This document shows, one piece after another, positions 45,263 through 56,848 of a stretch of 64,000 bases of DNA. Within the stretch, counting starts at the first letter, position 1; every line of letters begins with the position of its first letter. This DNA comes from Miscanthus floridulus (taxonomy: Eukaryota > Streptophyta > Magnoliopsida > Poales > Poaceae): positions 38,696,675 through 38,760,674 of the forward strand of contig NC_089593.1 in assembly GCF_019320115.1 (NCBI RefSeq). The letters are read 5' to 3'. The position numbers were made by a program, and so were the translations under genes. The notes beneath the pieces are model-generated. The model had not been told where the DNA came from and made no database searches. It was given only the letters and a program-made list of their open reading frames with translations.

Positions 45263-47090
45263 GTTGGCGCCCTCCATGGGGAAGACGTCGTATGTTCACG
45301 CTTTTGGTCAACGGATGGCCCACCTTTCCACCGTCTTCGGCATGGCGGGCTCAGGCGATATAACTCACTTTGGCTCGCTGGACTTTCCCACGCTCCCACC
45401 TATTAGGACATGGGTTCCTCCCATCTTGGGACATCCCAGGCCTTCCTCTTTGGAAGCCTAGACTTCATCGCTGACTGGCTCAGCATGCTTCACCTTCACA
45501 AGGAGGCGCCTATCCTAGCACCTGTCGGAGGAGGAATGCCCTCTGTCATCTCTGAGCCACCCAGCGACCTCAACAACGAGGCGCCTGTGCTTCACTCTAA
45601 GCACATGCTGGGCTCAAACCCCACTGTGAGTAACGTATGTTTTGTTCTTTACTCACTATTTACTATCTTCCGCCGATTATCCGAAGGGACCCCATTGTCT
45701 ACACCGCAACCACCATACGGTCGGTTCCCCTATGGCCTCACGTCCCCCATGGATGCGTACACTTGGGGGCTCTGAAAGATGCTGACGCCACCCCCTCTCA
45801 CATCCGAATTCGTGGGGATGGCGAGCTACGCTCCCACCTCCTTCGATGACCTCATGGATGATGAGTTTGAGAGCGACGGCTCCAGCATCGGTGATGTGGC
45901 ACCTAGACAACCTCTATCCTAGGAGTGTACTATGGTGGACACCCCGGGACAGCCACCGGTGGTAGCAGAGTCCCTATAGACACATACCCCTCTGAACCCT
46001 CATGTGGAAGCCCTCGTGTGTGCACAGGAGCATGGTGAGGAGCTGCGACAAAGGTGGCAGAACCAGCCGCTGCATGCACCAGCATGCTCGGTGCAGCACT
46101 CTGCACCGCACGCGTGTAACTCGGCGAGCGGCGCCCGAGGGAAGAGATCCCCCATAGTTCACTCGGGCTGGCCAGAACATCGCCATTGTGGCGATGCTTC
46201 TGCGCGGCCTTCCCGAGCCCATCGACCCCAGAAACAGGCGATCCACTAGAACCTCCGAGCGCTGGTGGAGACCGCCGCCGTTCAACAGGCGGAGAGCCCT
46301 GCATCACGATGCTGACTCATGGTCTCTTTCCCCACTGAGGGAATGGGGGCACACCAGTCCGGTCGCTCCAACCACTCACTGCAGCAGCCGCCAAGCGCAG
46401 CACAGGAGGCCATAGCCGCGCCACGGCCAGACCCGGTGCCCGCTCCACACCAACCGCCAGTGCGCGAATGCCTCGGTCTAAACTGAGACGCTCGCAGTGT
46501 CATCAACAACTAGCGTTAGGCCTAGCATGATGATGATGTGCACTGAGCGACGACAAGAGCAGGCAGCATGAGCCTCGGCTAGACCATCGATGGAAGCGGC
46601 GACACACGCCCCAAGTATGGTCACCGGTCGGATGACCAGAGTCCCAGCCTAGACGGCTTGGGACCCTGGGCCTTTGGCCGTCGCATCTAGAGAGCGTCGT
46701 TCCCACAACGCTTTTGACCACCCACCAACATCGCCAAGTATATCGGGGAGATGAATCCTAGTATATGGCTCGAAGACTTCTGACTTGCTTGCCGAGCCGG
46801 TGGAGTGGATGATGACCACTTCATCATTCAGTACCTCCCCATCTGTGTGGGGAACATGTCTGAATTCGCCCGGGGGCTCGGGGGCTACACCCACGGGTGC
46901 GCTCGCGTGCACCCGCTGTCAAAGCAAAAAAATTCCCTCACTGACAAGACAAAATACCCCCTAGGCGATTCCACCTGAATCGCCCAGGGGCTTAGGGGCT
47001 ACACCCATGGTTGCGCTCGCGCGCACCCGCTGTCAAGACAAAAAATCCCCCAGACGATTCTACCCAAATTACCAGGAGGCTCGGGGCTCC
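45263..47090 (+). pseudogene. Residual gag of the Ty3 deletion derivative, no pol
   Basis: After the PBS (TTGGCGCCCTCCATGG) there is a degraded leader/gag with SYVHAFGQRMAHLSTVFGMA, FGSLDFIADWLSMLHLHKEA and PVGGGMPSVISEPPSDLNNEAP in shifting frames (45264-45650). From 46715 a gag core fragment reads AKYIGEMNPSIWLEDF, then CRAGGVDDDHFIIQYLP. It then jumps directly to the 3' end, with two GGGGCTACACCCA-type blocks (about 46880 and 46997), and the 3' LTR. Most of gag and all of pol are absent. If the element ever moved in this form it needed helper proteins. Confidence 0.75.
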
Positions 47091-48343
47091 TGTCAGGTTC
47101 ATAAACCCGAGGTCCCTGATGGACCTACTTCCTAGCAAAAGCTCGGCCCAGCAAACGACGTTGTCAACGATGTGCAACTCCTCAGCCAGCCTAAATACCT
47201 TACGACAGGCCAGAAGGGCAATTCAGTCTCTGACTGGAAGGCCTGGCCAAGGAGGAACAGTGCTCGCTTCTAACTCTGAATGGAGGGCCTAGCCAACGCC
47301 CGCCTCCGCGCTCCGACTTCGACCCGCGTCTTCGACCGGAAGGCATGGCCAAAGCGCTCTGCCTTCGACTCCAACCCGTGTCTCCGACCAAAAGGCCTAG
47401 CCAACACCCGCCTCCGTCTCCGACTCCGACCCGCTTCTCCGACCAGGGATACACCGAACTCCTGCTTACAGCTCTTCTCCGACCAGCACAGTCGGAGCTG
47501 ACTGGGACCAACCGACCATGGACGCTTGCTCGGTAAGGACCCAGGAAACAAGCAGAGCAAGTAAGGCAGGACACTCAAGACAACTGCAATACCGAAGACC
47601 GTATCTTGCACACCTGCAGGATAGTACCGACAGGACATGTCAGAAGGGTGCCCTACAACCTTCCAGACATGTCAGAACCCAAACAGTGTTGAGGGCGCTG
47701 ACATTTGCCCTATAGTGTTGTGGGCACCATCAATTCCCATACTAGGCTAGCATGGTAAGGCCCCCCCACCACATGCATCTGGGCATCCACAGTGTTGTGG
47801 GCGCCGATATTTACCACACCTAGTGCAACACGGTAAAACCTCCCACATGCGTCTGACATCAACAGTATTATGGGCGCCTACAATCATCTTGTACCCGATG
47901 GCATGGGCAACAAGACTTGGTAGCATACATACTCTCTCTCTCTCTCTCTTGTAAGGATGTCCCCTTCATCTATAAAAGGGGATGCGCTCCCTCCAAAAGC
48001 AGGACGATCGATTCAACACACAACAACAGAACCGCTAAGTTCAAACCTAGAGCACATGCTCGAACACTCATCGCACGTAGGAGCTCCCATCACTCTTGGT
48101 CTTTCAGACCAGAGTCCGACTGGACCTCTTGTAACCCCCATCTTAGTCCCTCTCATTTGTAACCCCACAGCAAACTTCGAGCACCTAGGCTCAGGAATAA
48201 ATTCACCGACCGACTCAAACTGGACGTAGGGCACGTTGCCTGAACCAGTATAAACCCTATGTCATTGAGTGTCAGGCCACATCCGATCACAACGTACGGC
48301 AAAACTATAAATATTCACTTGTTGGTCACTTTCTGCACCGATA
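47091..48343 (+). mobile_element. 3' LTR of the Ty3 deletion derivative, TSD GAAGG
   Basis: Same sequence as 44021-45262 with scattered substitutions, an added CT dinucleotide run near 47933, and TATAAAAGGGG at 47971-47981. It ends GATA instead of GACA. GAAGG follows at 48344-48348 and matches 44016-44020, proving insertion into the Sirevirus LTR. Confidence 0.9.
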
Positions 48344-48348
48344 GAAGG

Positions 48349-49918
48349 CGTGGCTCAGGGTTTATGACTAGACGCTAGCAAGGTTGAAGGACCGGATGCG
48401 GCGCTTGTGCGTCCGGTCGTGGTGACATGGCACGACAGAGACAGCGTGGGAGGGCTGGACTCTGGAGCACATCCGGTCATCAGTGACCTAACACATCCAG
48501 TCAGCCTTGGGAGCTCTCAGTGTGGTTTCTGACCATGACTGGACGCATGCTAGGGCGCGTCCGGTCAGTTGCTGGCTGAGCATGTGAGTGCACAGGCGCG
48601 CGCGATCAAACTCTAGGAGGTTGTGTCTGGTCATCGCTTCGGCACGTCCGATCTTTGCTAAGGCGCTTGCGCGGGAGAAGTAGCCGTTGGGATTGGGTGG
48701 CGCACGTTCAAAGCAGTGACATGTGGTGAGGATCCCATGACTGGACGCAGTGCCTGGCGCGTCCGGTCGTCCTGAAATCTGCCCAGTGAAGGGGTAACGG
48801 CTCTTTTTGTTCGTGGGGTTATAAATAGAGCACTTGGCCGGCCTTGGGCTAGTAGCTGAGCACCCTTAAGCCTGGTGGCTTGTGTAGGTGTGCTTGGGAG
48901 CCCTCTAACTCACATGCGCTTCATAGTGATCATCCGATTGAGTGTGAGTGGGATTCTAGTGCGATTGCTTCATGAGGTTGCATCGAGTGGTACTAGGTGA
49001 TCGAATTGCAAGCCGGTGGTGCTTATTACTGTTGGAGGTTGTACCTCCTAGACGGCTTGGTGGTGGTCTCCGTTGAAGCACGCAAAGAAAATTATGCGAT
49101 GCTTTGGAGAAGTGATTGTGAGGGGGATTGTGCTCACCTACGGGAGCCGCGAAGAGCAACTCTAGTAGAGCGAGACGCGAAGAACGACAAGTGGTCCAGC
49201 CGGATCAAGTACTAGAGCTTTTGGTAAGCACTTCACGTGGGAGAGTGTGACTTGTGGGTTACCACTAGCAAGAAGACCGGCGGCAACCTTGGAGCTTATC
49301 TCAGCGGGGACTAACGTGTTGGTAAGCACGTGAACCTCGGGATAAAATCACCGTGTCATCCTTGTCTTACCGTTGGTTTACAATTCCCTTACACAAGTTG
49401 ATAATTACTTTCACATTCGTTGTGCTTGTGTAGTTGCTCTTGTAATTAGTTAGCTTATATAGCTTGCTAGTTATCTTTTTGCTTGTGTAGCATAGAAGTA
49501 GCTCCCTTGCGTGACTAATTCGATTTGAGCGACCTTGTTAGTCACATTGCTTAGTTTGTGTAGCTAAGTAATTTGTGTTCTATAATTTGGCTTCTGTAGC
49601 CTTGTTATTGAGCATTGCTAGTGAGCTTAGGTGGCTTTATGCTTTTACTTTATTAGCATGTGTAGGAGCTCACTGGTTGCTTTAGTACTAGCGAGCATAA
49701 ATTTGTGATCTTACTCCTAGAATTTGTTAGGTAAGCTCTAACTAGCCCGGCACCTTTGTTGTCTAATTAGGATCTTTATAAGGTGCTTGTGAACTTAAAT
49801 AGAGGGGTATAGTCTTGGCTAGACCGTTAGTTTTAATTCCGTATTTATCTCAGTTAGCCGACGCGTTTAATTATAGAAATGACTATTCACCCCTATAACC
49901 CACCATCTAGACCCTACA
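48349..49918 (+). mobile_element. 3' LTR of outer Sirevirus-like copy 2, second part
   Basis: Continues the LTR broken at 44020 and aligns through to ACCCTACA (49911-49918), like 5205-6795. This is the right boundary of copy 2. The matching 5-bp duplication cannot be checked, because the left end is rearranged at the hAT copy. Confidence 0.85.
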
Positions 49919-51110
49919 GTGGTGTAGTGATTGGACATATATCACAGTGGCCAACAACGACCTTCTACCCACGATTAAGCCTCCCCTCTAGCTTAGCACA
50001 TGCAATTAACATAGTAATTAAGATGAGAACAACAATGCACAATTTGGTAGACTAAGTAGTAGTAGCTTTTCCTTTACGATTACGAAACCGATAGGGTTAG
50101 CCCGTACGTCCTGTTTAGAATAATGGCGAATGGGAAGGACTGAAAGAAAATACACACTAGACCGTCGTCTTACCAGGTTTAATTTCTAAGGAGTGGTATC
50201 TAGAAGAAAGACGACATTTTCCACAACGAAAACCCACTTTTGGAACATGCCTTGAGCCCTTTGGCAATCGATAGATCTACTTTGTTTCTCAACCACAACC
50301 ACTCTACTCTAACCGAATCATTGTCCTTTCTCTTCGTTTCACTCCTTTACTCCAAAGAAAAGAGAAGATAACGTCGTCCAAAGGTCCACACATACTTATT
50401 CTACTAGTAAATAACCTCAAATCGTCAGTCTAATCAAAGTGCGAGCAAACACCCACCTCATCAGCTGCCAACTACCTTGTGGGAAAAAGTAGGCACTTTT
50501 TTTGATTGATTATGGCTCCGTTCGCTAGTCTGAACTTTGGCTGAAACTGGCTGAAAAACACTGTTCCGGCTGAATTGTTGTGAGAGAAAAATACTGTTCC
50601 GACTAAAAAAACAAGCCGAACAAGCCAAATTTAAGACAAGCGAACGAGGCCTATATTCCAATCCAACGTCGTCAACCTCATCAGGTCACCTCCTGCCGAC
50701 TGTCTCTGGGCTACAAACTATTGTTATTGTTATACATTTCTCAATTAATTTATGTCCCCAATTCATCAATTTCGGTAGAATGTTATTATTAGGAAATTAT
50801 TGGTCTTCACATTTCTCCGACGATGCAAATTCTTGACCATACCCTTGCTATTCATAAGAATACCCCTTTCGGCTGCAGTTTCAGCTGCCACAAGAATTGT
50901 GGCCGAGCGGAGTAGAATTTCAGAACTTTCTGCACGGATCCTAGAAAAGCGAAACTGTGAAACTGAATTTCAAATTTGTGTACACAAATCCTAGAATAAC
51001 AAACTGCGAAATTAAATTTGGATGGGGCGGCAATTGGCACGTACGACATCCAAGTCTAAGATGAATGATGAACATCCCGTCAACTTCTTGAAAGCACTGC
51101 GCCAAATTCT
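49919..51110. other. Single-copy-looking DNA between the Sirevirus LTR and CACTA element
   Basis: No gene supported. A MITE lies at 50514-50651. The rest is AT-rich with no recognisable domain. Short frames on both strands at 50461-51049 overlap the MITE or are unrelated to known proteins. Confidence 0.5.
50514..50651. mobile_element. MITE with GGCxCCGTTCGCT termini, TSD TAT
   Basis: Left end GGCTCCGTTCGCTAG, and the complement of the right end GGCCTCGTTCGCTTG. It is flanked by TAT at 50511-50513 and 50652-50654. It contains GTGAGAGAAAAATACTGTTCC, as in the family member at 58939-59043. The 3-bp duplication fits PIF/Harbinger (Tourist-like) MITEs. Confidence 0.75.
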
Positions 51111-51136
51111 CACTTTAGAAACAGGGGTATTTTTAC

Positions 51137-51262
51137 TGTAGGGGCAGCTGGTGATTGAGCCGCCCCTACAGTGGACGTCTTCGGGCCCCAGCAGTCCAGC
51201 CGCCTCTACAGATGGCGCTATAGGGGCGGCTGGTAACCTAAGCCGCCCCTACAGTGCTCACT
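51137..51262. repeat. Left subterminal hairpin repeats of the CACTA element
   Basis: CTGTAGGGGCAGCTGG is followed by GCCGCCCCTACAG, then a second pair from GCCGCCTCTACAG and CTATAGGGGCGGCTGG. Each pair could fold as a hairpin and probably forms transposase sites. Confidence 0.75.
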
Positions 51263-51289
51263 TGTCTTTTTTCAAATTTTAAAATTTGA

Positions 51290-53460
51290 AATGTTCAAAT
51301 TTAGTCAAATGATAAGATAACCAAAATAAAAGTTGTAGATCTTGATGAGTTGAACAACTTTTGTATTCATCACTTTTACATATGAAATCATTTAGGGTTT
51401 GAAAATTTGGTTTGAACTTGTCAAATTTCAAATTTTAAAATATGTAAAACATTGTCACATTCAAGTTTGATCAAACTTAATTGCTGAAGCACGATTTTAG
51501 CAATTTTCAGGAAAAAACCATCACATTTGGAGTTAGTACGAGGGAGAACAACTAGTTACAAAGTTTACCCATAAATTAAAAAGAGAAATCACACTGTTCT
51601 AGATGATCCTTACATGATCATAGTCATCAGTGTGATTTCTTTTTTTAATCTGTGGGTCAACTGTGTAACAAGTTTTTCTTCCTCATACTGACTCCAAATC
51701 TGATGATTTTTTTCCTAAAATTTTTTAAAATCATTCTCTATCAATTTATTTTGTTGGTTTTGTCAATATATATATATGAAAAGTTTGAGCAATTTAAATT
51801 TTGAATTTCAAAAAAATGCAACTTCAGACAAGATTTTGGTTCCCTAAATGATTTCGGCTGAAAAGTGATAAATACCAAAGTTGAATAACTCATCAAGATC
51901 TACAACTTTTGTATTGGTCATTTCTTCATATGACAAAGTCGTAACGATATTGTTCATAAATGTGACACATCTCTCGTAAGGTTTTATAAACTATATGAGA
52001 CATGTGTAAGATTAGTGAACAACGTGTACTAAGAATTTGTCAAATGACAAAATGACCAAAATAAAAGTTGTAGATATTAATGAGTTGAACAACTTTGGTA
52101 TTCATCGCTTTTTATGTTAAAATCAATTTGGGTCTCAAATTTTGGTTCGATCTTGTTGTTTTTCAAAATTTCAAATTTGAAAGGTTCAAATTTTGTCAAA
52201 TGACAAGATGACTAAAATAAAAGTTGTAGATATTAATGAGTTGAACAACTTTGGTATTCATCAGTTTTTATGTTGAAATCATTTTGGGTCTCAAATTTTG
52301 GTTTGAACTTCTCTTTTTTTTAAATTTCAAATTTAAAAAGTTTAAATTTTGTCAAATGACAAGATGACCAAAATAAAAGTTGTAGATCTTGATGAGTTGA
52401 ACAACTTTTGTATTCATCACTTTTACATATGAAATTATTTAGGGTTTGAAAATTTGGTTTGAACTTGTTAAATTTCAAATTTTAAAATGTGTAAAACATT
52501 GTCACATCCAAGTTTGATCAAACTTAAATGCTGAAGAATGATTTTAGAAATTTTTAGGAAAAAAATCATCACATTTGGAGTTAGTATGAGGAAGAACAAC
52601 TAGTTACAAAGTTTACCCACAGATTAAAAAGAGAAATCACACTGTTATAGATAATCCTTACATGATCATAGTGAACAGCGTGATTTTTTTTAATCTGTGG
52701 GTCAACTTTATAACTAGTTTTTCTTCCTCGTACTAACTCCAATTCTGATGATTTTTTTTCCTAAAATTTTTTAAAATCATTCTCTATCAATTTATTTTGT
52801 TGGTTTTGTCAATATATACATATAAAAAGTTTGAGCAATTTAAATTTTGAATTTAAAAAAATACAACTTTAGACAAGATTTTGGTACCCGAAATGATTTC
52901 AGCTGAAAAAGTGATAAATACCAAAGTTGAATAACTCATCAAGATCTATAACTTTTGTATTGGTCATTTCTTCATATGACAAAGTGGTAATGACATTGTT
53001 CCCAAATGTGACACATCTCTCATAAGGTTTTATAAACTATATGAGACATGTGTAAAATTAGTGAACAGTGTGTGCTAACAATTTATCAAATGAAGAAATG
53101 ACCAAAATAAAAGTTGCAGATATTCATGAGTTAAACAACTTTGGTATTCATCGCTTTTTATGTTGAAATTAATTTGGGTCTCAAATTTTAGTTCGAACTT
53201 GTCGTTTTTTAAAACTTCAAATTTGAAAGGTTCAAATTTTTTCAAATGACAAGATGACTAAAATAAAAGTTGTAGATATTAATGAGTTGAACAACTTTGG
53301 TATTCATCACTTTTTATGTCGAAATCATTTTGGGTCTCAAATTTTGGTTGGAACTTGTCATTTTTTAAAATTTCAAATTTGAAAGGTTCAAATTTTGTCA
53401 AATGACAAGATGACCAAAATAAAAGTTGTAGATCTCGATTATTTTTGAAACTTTGTAGCA
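51290..53460. repeat. CACTA-internal 1047-bp direct duplication with embedded palindromes
   Basis: ACCAAAATAAAAGTTGTAGA at 51320 recurs 1047 bp on (52367), and the downstream sequence matches for about a kilobase. Each copy contains an imperfect palindrome with arms of about 70 bp (about 51518-51700 and 52570-52750) around ATCACACTG. Extra short copies of GTTGTAGATATTAATGAGTT occur near 52067, 52224 and 53270. AT-rich, no coding potential. Confidence 0.8.
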
Positions 53461-53639
53461 GACGTTTTTTTCCATTTGAATTCATTTACAGTTTACAAAA
53501 TTAATTGCAATAGTAACTATGAATTTTACTAGAAATTAAAAATAAAAATAACACAAGACAGTAATGGGCCTAAACCTCAAAATGAACCCGTTACTATGCT
53601 CAGCCCATAATTGCTCACCATCGATTCAAGATCCAACGG

Positions 53640-56340
53640 CCTTCGTTACGCCCATAGAATATAAAATGGAGTGAAAACCCTAGCCCTCTCCCCATAGCCC
53701 CGCACACCGCGCCCTCCCCATAGCTCCGCGCCCCTCGCCGCATCCCGCAGCCACGCCCTCTCCCCAATCCCCCGCACCGCGTCCTCCCCACAGCCCTTCA
53801 CCGCACCCCTCGCCGTAACCCGCAGCCCCGCACCGAGCCCTCTCCCCACATCCCTGCGATGCTCAGACGTGGATCCGGCGAGGGAGGCATGGATCCGGCT
53901 ATCTGTTCCTCAAGGCATGTCGGCGCAGTCGGGAGGAGGCAGCTGCAGCGGCAGCGAGCGTGAGCCAGGGAGTCGGCAGCGGCGGAGGGCTCTTGACCGC
54001 TCCTCCTCTGCAGGCGGTACTTCGTTCCGTGGCCGCTGCTGCACCCATCCGGCAAAACTCGAGCTCACAGGTACATGTACTCGCACGCCCCTGCCTACTT
54101 CCTTTACCATTCCGTGTCTGCATTGCATATACTATGGAAGATTTTTCAGTGTGTACTAGAATGTAGCATTGACTATTGTAGTACTAGAATGGGTAATTAC
54201 AAAGCAGATATCAAAGGTTCATATATATCTTCGTGAGTTGGCAGTATATGTTGAGAGCCTGAGATTGGCACCTGAAATGATAGTCTAAGAGTAGAGAGTT
54301 GAGAGCTAAGTATTGTGCTGAGGTGTTGAATTTTCAGCAGGAAAACATTTGAGAAACAAATCTGAGCAGTAGTACTTGAGGAGGTTCCAAAACAAGATGA
54401 TTTATCAATCATATCATATATAAAGAAGACATTAATTTTGTATAAATTATATGATGAAAATATGGTTCTTTTGTTTTCTTCCCTTTTTAATTATGAATAG
54501 AGGCTCTGTTCATCTTTTTTTCCTTGCAGCTTCCTGCGTTCTTATATCATTATCTCCATAGACTATTGTAATAATTTGATTTACACCGAAAGGCATCAGT
54601 AGAGCAGCAAAGCAAACTTTCAGGAGCTAAGTCAGAAGTTAATCTTATTTCTTAGGTTCAATCTAATATTTGGTAAATCAGTTCACTTGTTGCTTCAGTT
54701 CTAGCCACTATCTTATTAATATGGAATCAGGACATCATAGCTCTACTAAAATAAGATATGCTAGTGTATAATGAAATTTCAGATTTTGGAAAGCAAAGAT
54801 TATGCTACCATAAATTTTTAGGAATAGAAATATAAAGATTCTGCATACACGGAATAGACATAATATGGAATCAGGACATTATAGCCTTTGCACCATACTA
54901 TGTTTTAGGTTTCGAAAAGTAAAGATTCTGCTACTATAGATTTTTAGGAATATGATTTTAAAATGCAAGATAACATATCTAGAAATTAGATGAGGCATTG
55001 CTCCATATTATGTTGGGCTTCAGATTTTGAAGGGCCTGAATGCCTGAGAGGTGATGACTGCTCAGTGATTATTTGTTCCTCTGGACTTCATGCAGAACAA
55101 TTCTGTAACTTGTTGACTACTCAGTGATTATTTATCTATACTTCATGCAGCCAGCATTATAATTTCTTTCTTTACAGATTTTTTTTCTATGCCTATTAGT
55201 ACCTTCATATCCAGTATGTTCTTTATCTCGCATTAGCATGATAATTTGAACCTATTTGGTTTCAAGTTAACTTTGACCATCGTGAAATTTAAATTACCTT
55301 GCAGCCGTGTTCTCGGCCTATTCTGTAACTAAATTAATTTTGTGGTCACGTAGAGATATAAGTTTGTCTCCGAGAAGGCTTGGCGGCACGGGGCTTGGAG
55401 CCCGGATTGATACAGGGCGCGGCGACCTCAGCGGCCAGGGAGCTCCTCCTCCTCCGGCAGCTACATCCACAGCGAGCCCCATCCCCGGCGTACATACTTT
55501 CGTGGGTACCCATGCTTTTAGGATCTCTCTGTGCACTCTGCAAGCAGAGACATCAGCTAGGCCCTTTTTATTCTACAGTGAACAATCTTTATATTAACTT
55601 GTGCTTTGTTTGTTCCTCTAGCCAGATATGTCATTTCAGTTAATGCATATGCTAGCACTTAAGAATTACTTAATTCATTCATGTTGTTTAGTGCTTGTCG
55701 GTTGTTTTTTTAAGCTGGATTCTGTTCATAAATGTTTTGCATAGCAGCATCTGCAACTGGCTTGTAATGATGAATAGGAATTTTTGGCTATTAGTCTCTC
55801 TTGCACTAAGCTTTATAGAATGCTTGCATGTGTGTTGACGGTAGCACTAGATCAATAGCAGCATATGTGTTGACACTAACAGATTTATCGTTGTTCTATT
55901 AGCTATCAATATAGTTTAAAACCTTAAATATAGATTAAAATCTTTAACTTTAGCTAGTTCAATACAGTAGCAGCAGTGCAGTTCTGCAGCACAACAATTA
56001 AGCACCTTTCATCTTGATGCAGTCAAATTAATGTCATCATTATTTCTAGAAAGCAGTTCATTTATGAACATAGGCTACTTATTTCCATTGATGCAGAAAG
56101 CAGTTCAGTTTGAGTAATTTATTTAGTCATAAATCTTGCTCTGTTCGGCAGCTATTATTGCTTGAAATATAATGTAATTTAGCAAAATCAGATTCTTAGC
56201 CTATTCTGTAACTTCATTCATTTTATGGTCATGTAGGAATATAAGTTCGGCTCCGAGAAGACTAGTGCTTTGAACACATGCTGTACGTGGAGAGGCAGCA
56301 TAAATTGTAGCCATGAAGAGGATGACAACATAAGTATCTA
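53640..56340 (+). other. Gene-like cargo inside the CACTA element
   Basis: It starts like a plant promoter and leader: TATAAAAT at 53660-53667, then GTGAAAACCCTAGCC and a C-rich stretch. A GC-rich part (53850-54060) ends at a donor-like CTCACAG|GTACATG. T-rich introns with acceptors such as TTTCCTTGCAG (54529) and ACCTTGCAG (55304) follow, then an exon-like segment 55352-55500. A second, similar exon-like segment starts near 56238. No protein domain is recognised in any frame; open frames are short. It could be a captured, non-coding gene fragment. Confidence 0.4.
54718..55005 (+). repeat. 144-bp imperfect tandem duplication in the cargo
   Basis: AATATGGAATCAGGACAT occurs at 54718 and 54862, followed in both by GCAAAGATTxTGCTAC-like text. 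A smaller doublet with CTCAGTGATTATTT and ACTTCATGCAG follows at about 55050-55150. Confidence 0.7.
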
Positions 56341-56579
56341 TATGTCCTATATATATGTATGTACTACTAGAACTTATTATGTTGAATGGCTAGGACTATG
56401 AACCAATATTATCTTTTAATGTAATGGTTGAACACTTCGATGAAGTTGAAATATATTGGGATTTGAATCAGATACATATATCCATGTATTGGTATTTATT
56501 GTATTTGTGTTCTGAATTGACATTTGGACCATATGTGTGCATTTGGAATTTGAATTATTATTTTTTTGCTAGAAAATCC

Positions 56580-56835
56580 ACTGTAGGGGCGGTTCTTGAT
56601 TGAACCGCCCTTACAAATACATACAGCAGGAGCGGCTGGTGATATAGCCGTCCTTACAGAAGTCCACTACAGGGGCGGCTGATATTACCAGCCACTCCTA
56701 CAGAAGACATTGTAGGGGCGGCTGAAAACACCAGCCATCCCTACAGAGGGCATTGCAGGGGCGGTCAGGAAACCTTGGGAAGGGTGGCTGACGTAGCCGC
56801 CCCTATAGAGGCTCTAGAGCCGTCCTACAGTAACA
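56580..56835. repeat. Right subterminal hairpin repeats of the CACTA element
   Basis: Five consecutive short inverted pairs of GTAGGGGCGGC-type and GCCGCCCCTAC-type sequence, each separated by about 10-15 bases. They continue to the terminal TAGTAGTG at 56841-56848. Confidence 0.8.
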
Positions 56836-56848
56836 TTGTGTAGTAGTG

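Larger units (their letters stand above)
51111..56848. mobile_element. CACTA (En/Spm-type) element, about 5.7 kb, non-autonomous
   Basis: Left end CACTTTAGAAACAGG; the complement of the right end is CACTACTACACAATG. The subterminal regions (51137-51262 and 56580-56835) hold arrays of hairpins built on GTAGGGGCGGCTGG and its complement, typical of grass CACTA ends. No transposase is seen. The flanking triplets (TCT and AAG) do not match, so the TSD has mutated or the ends come from different copies. The interior holds a 1047-bp duplication and a GC-rich gene-like cargo. Confidence 0.75.
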
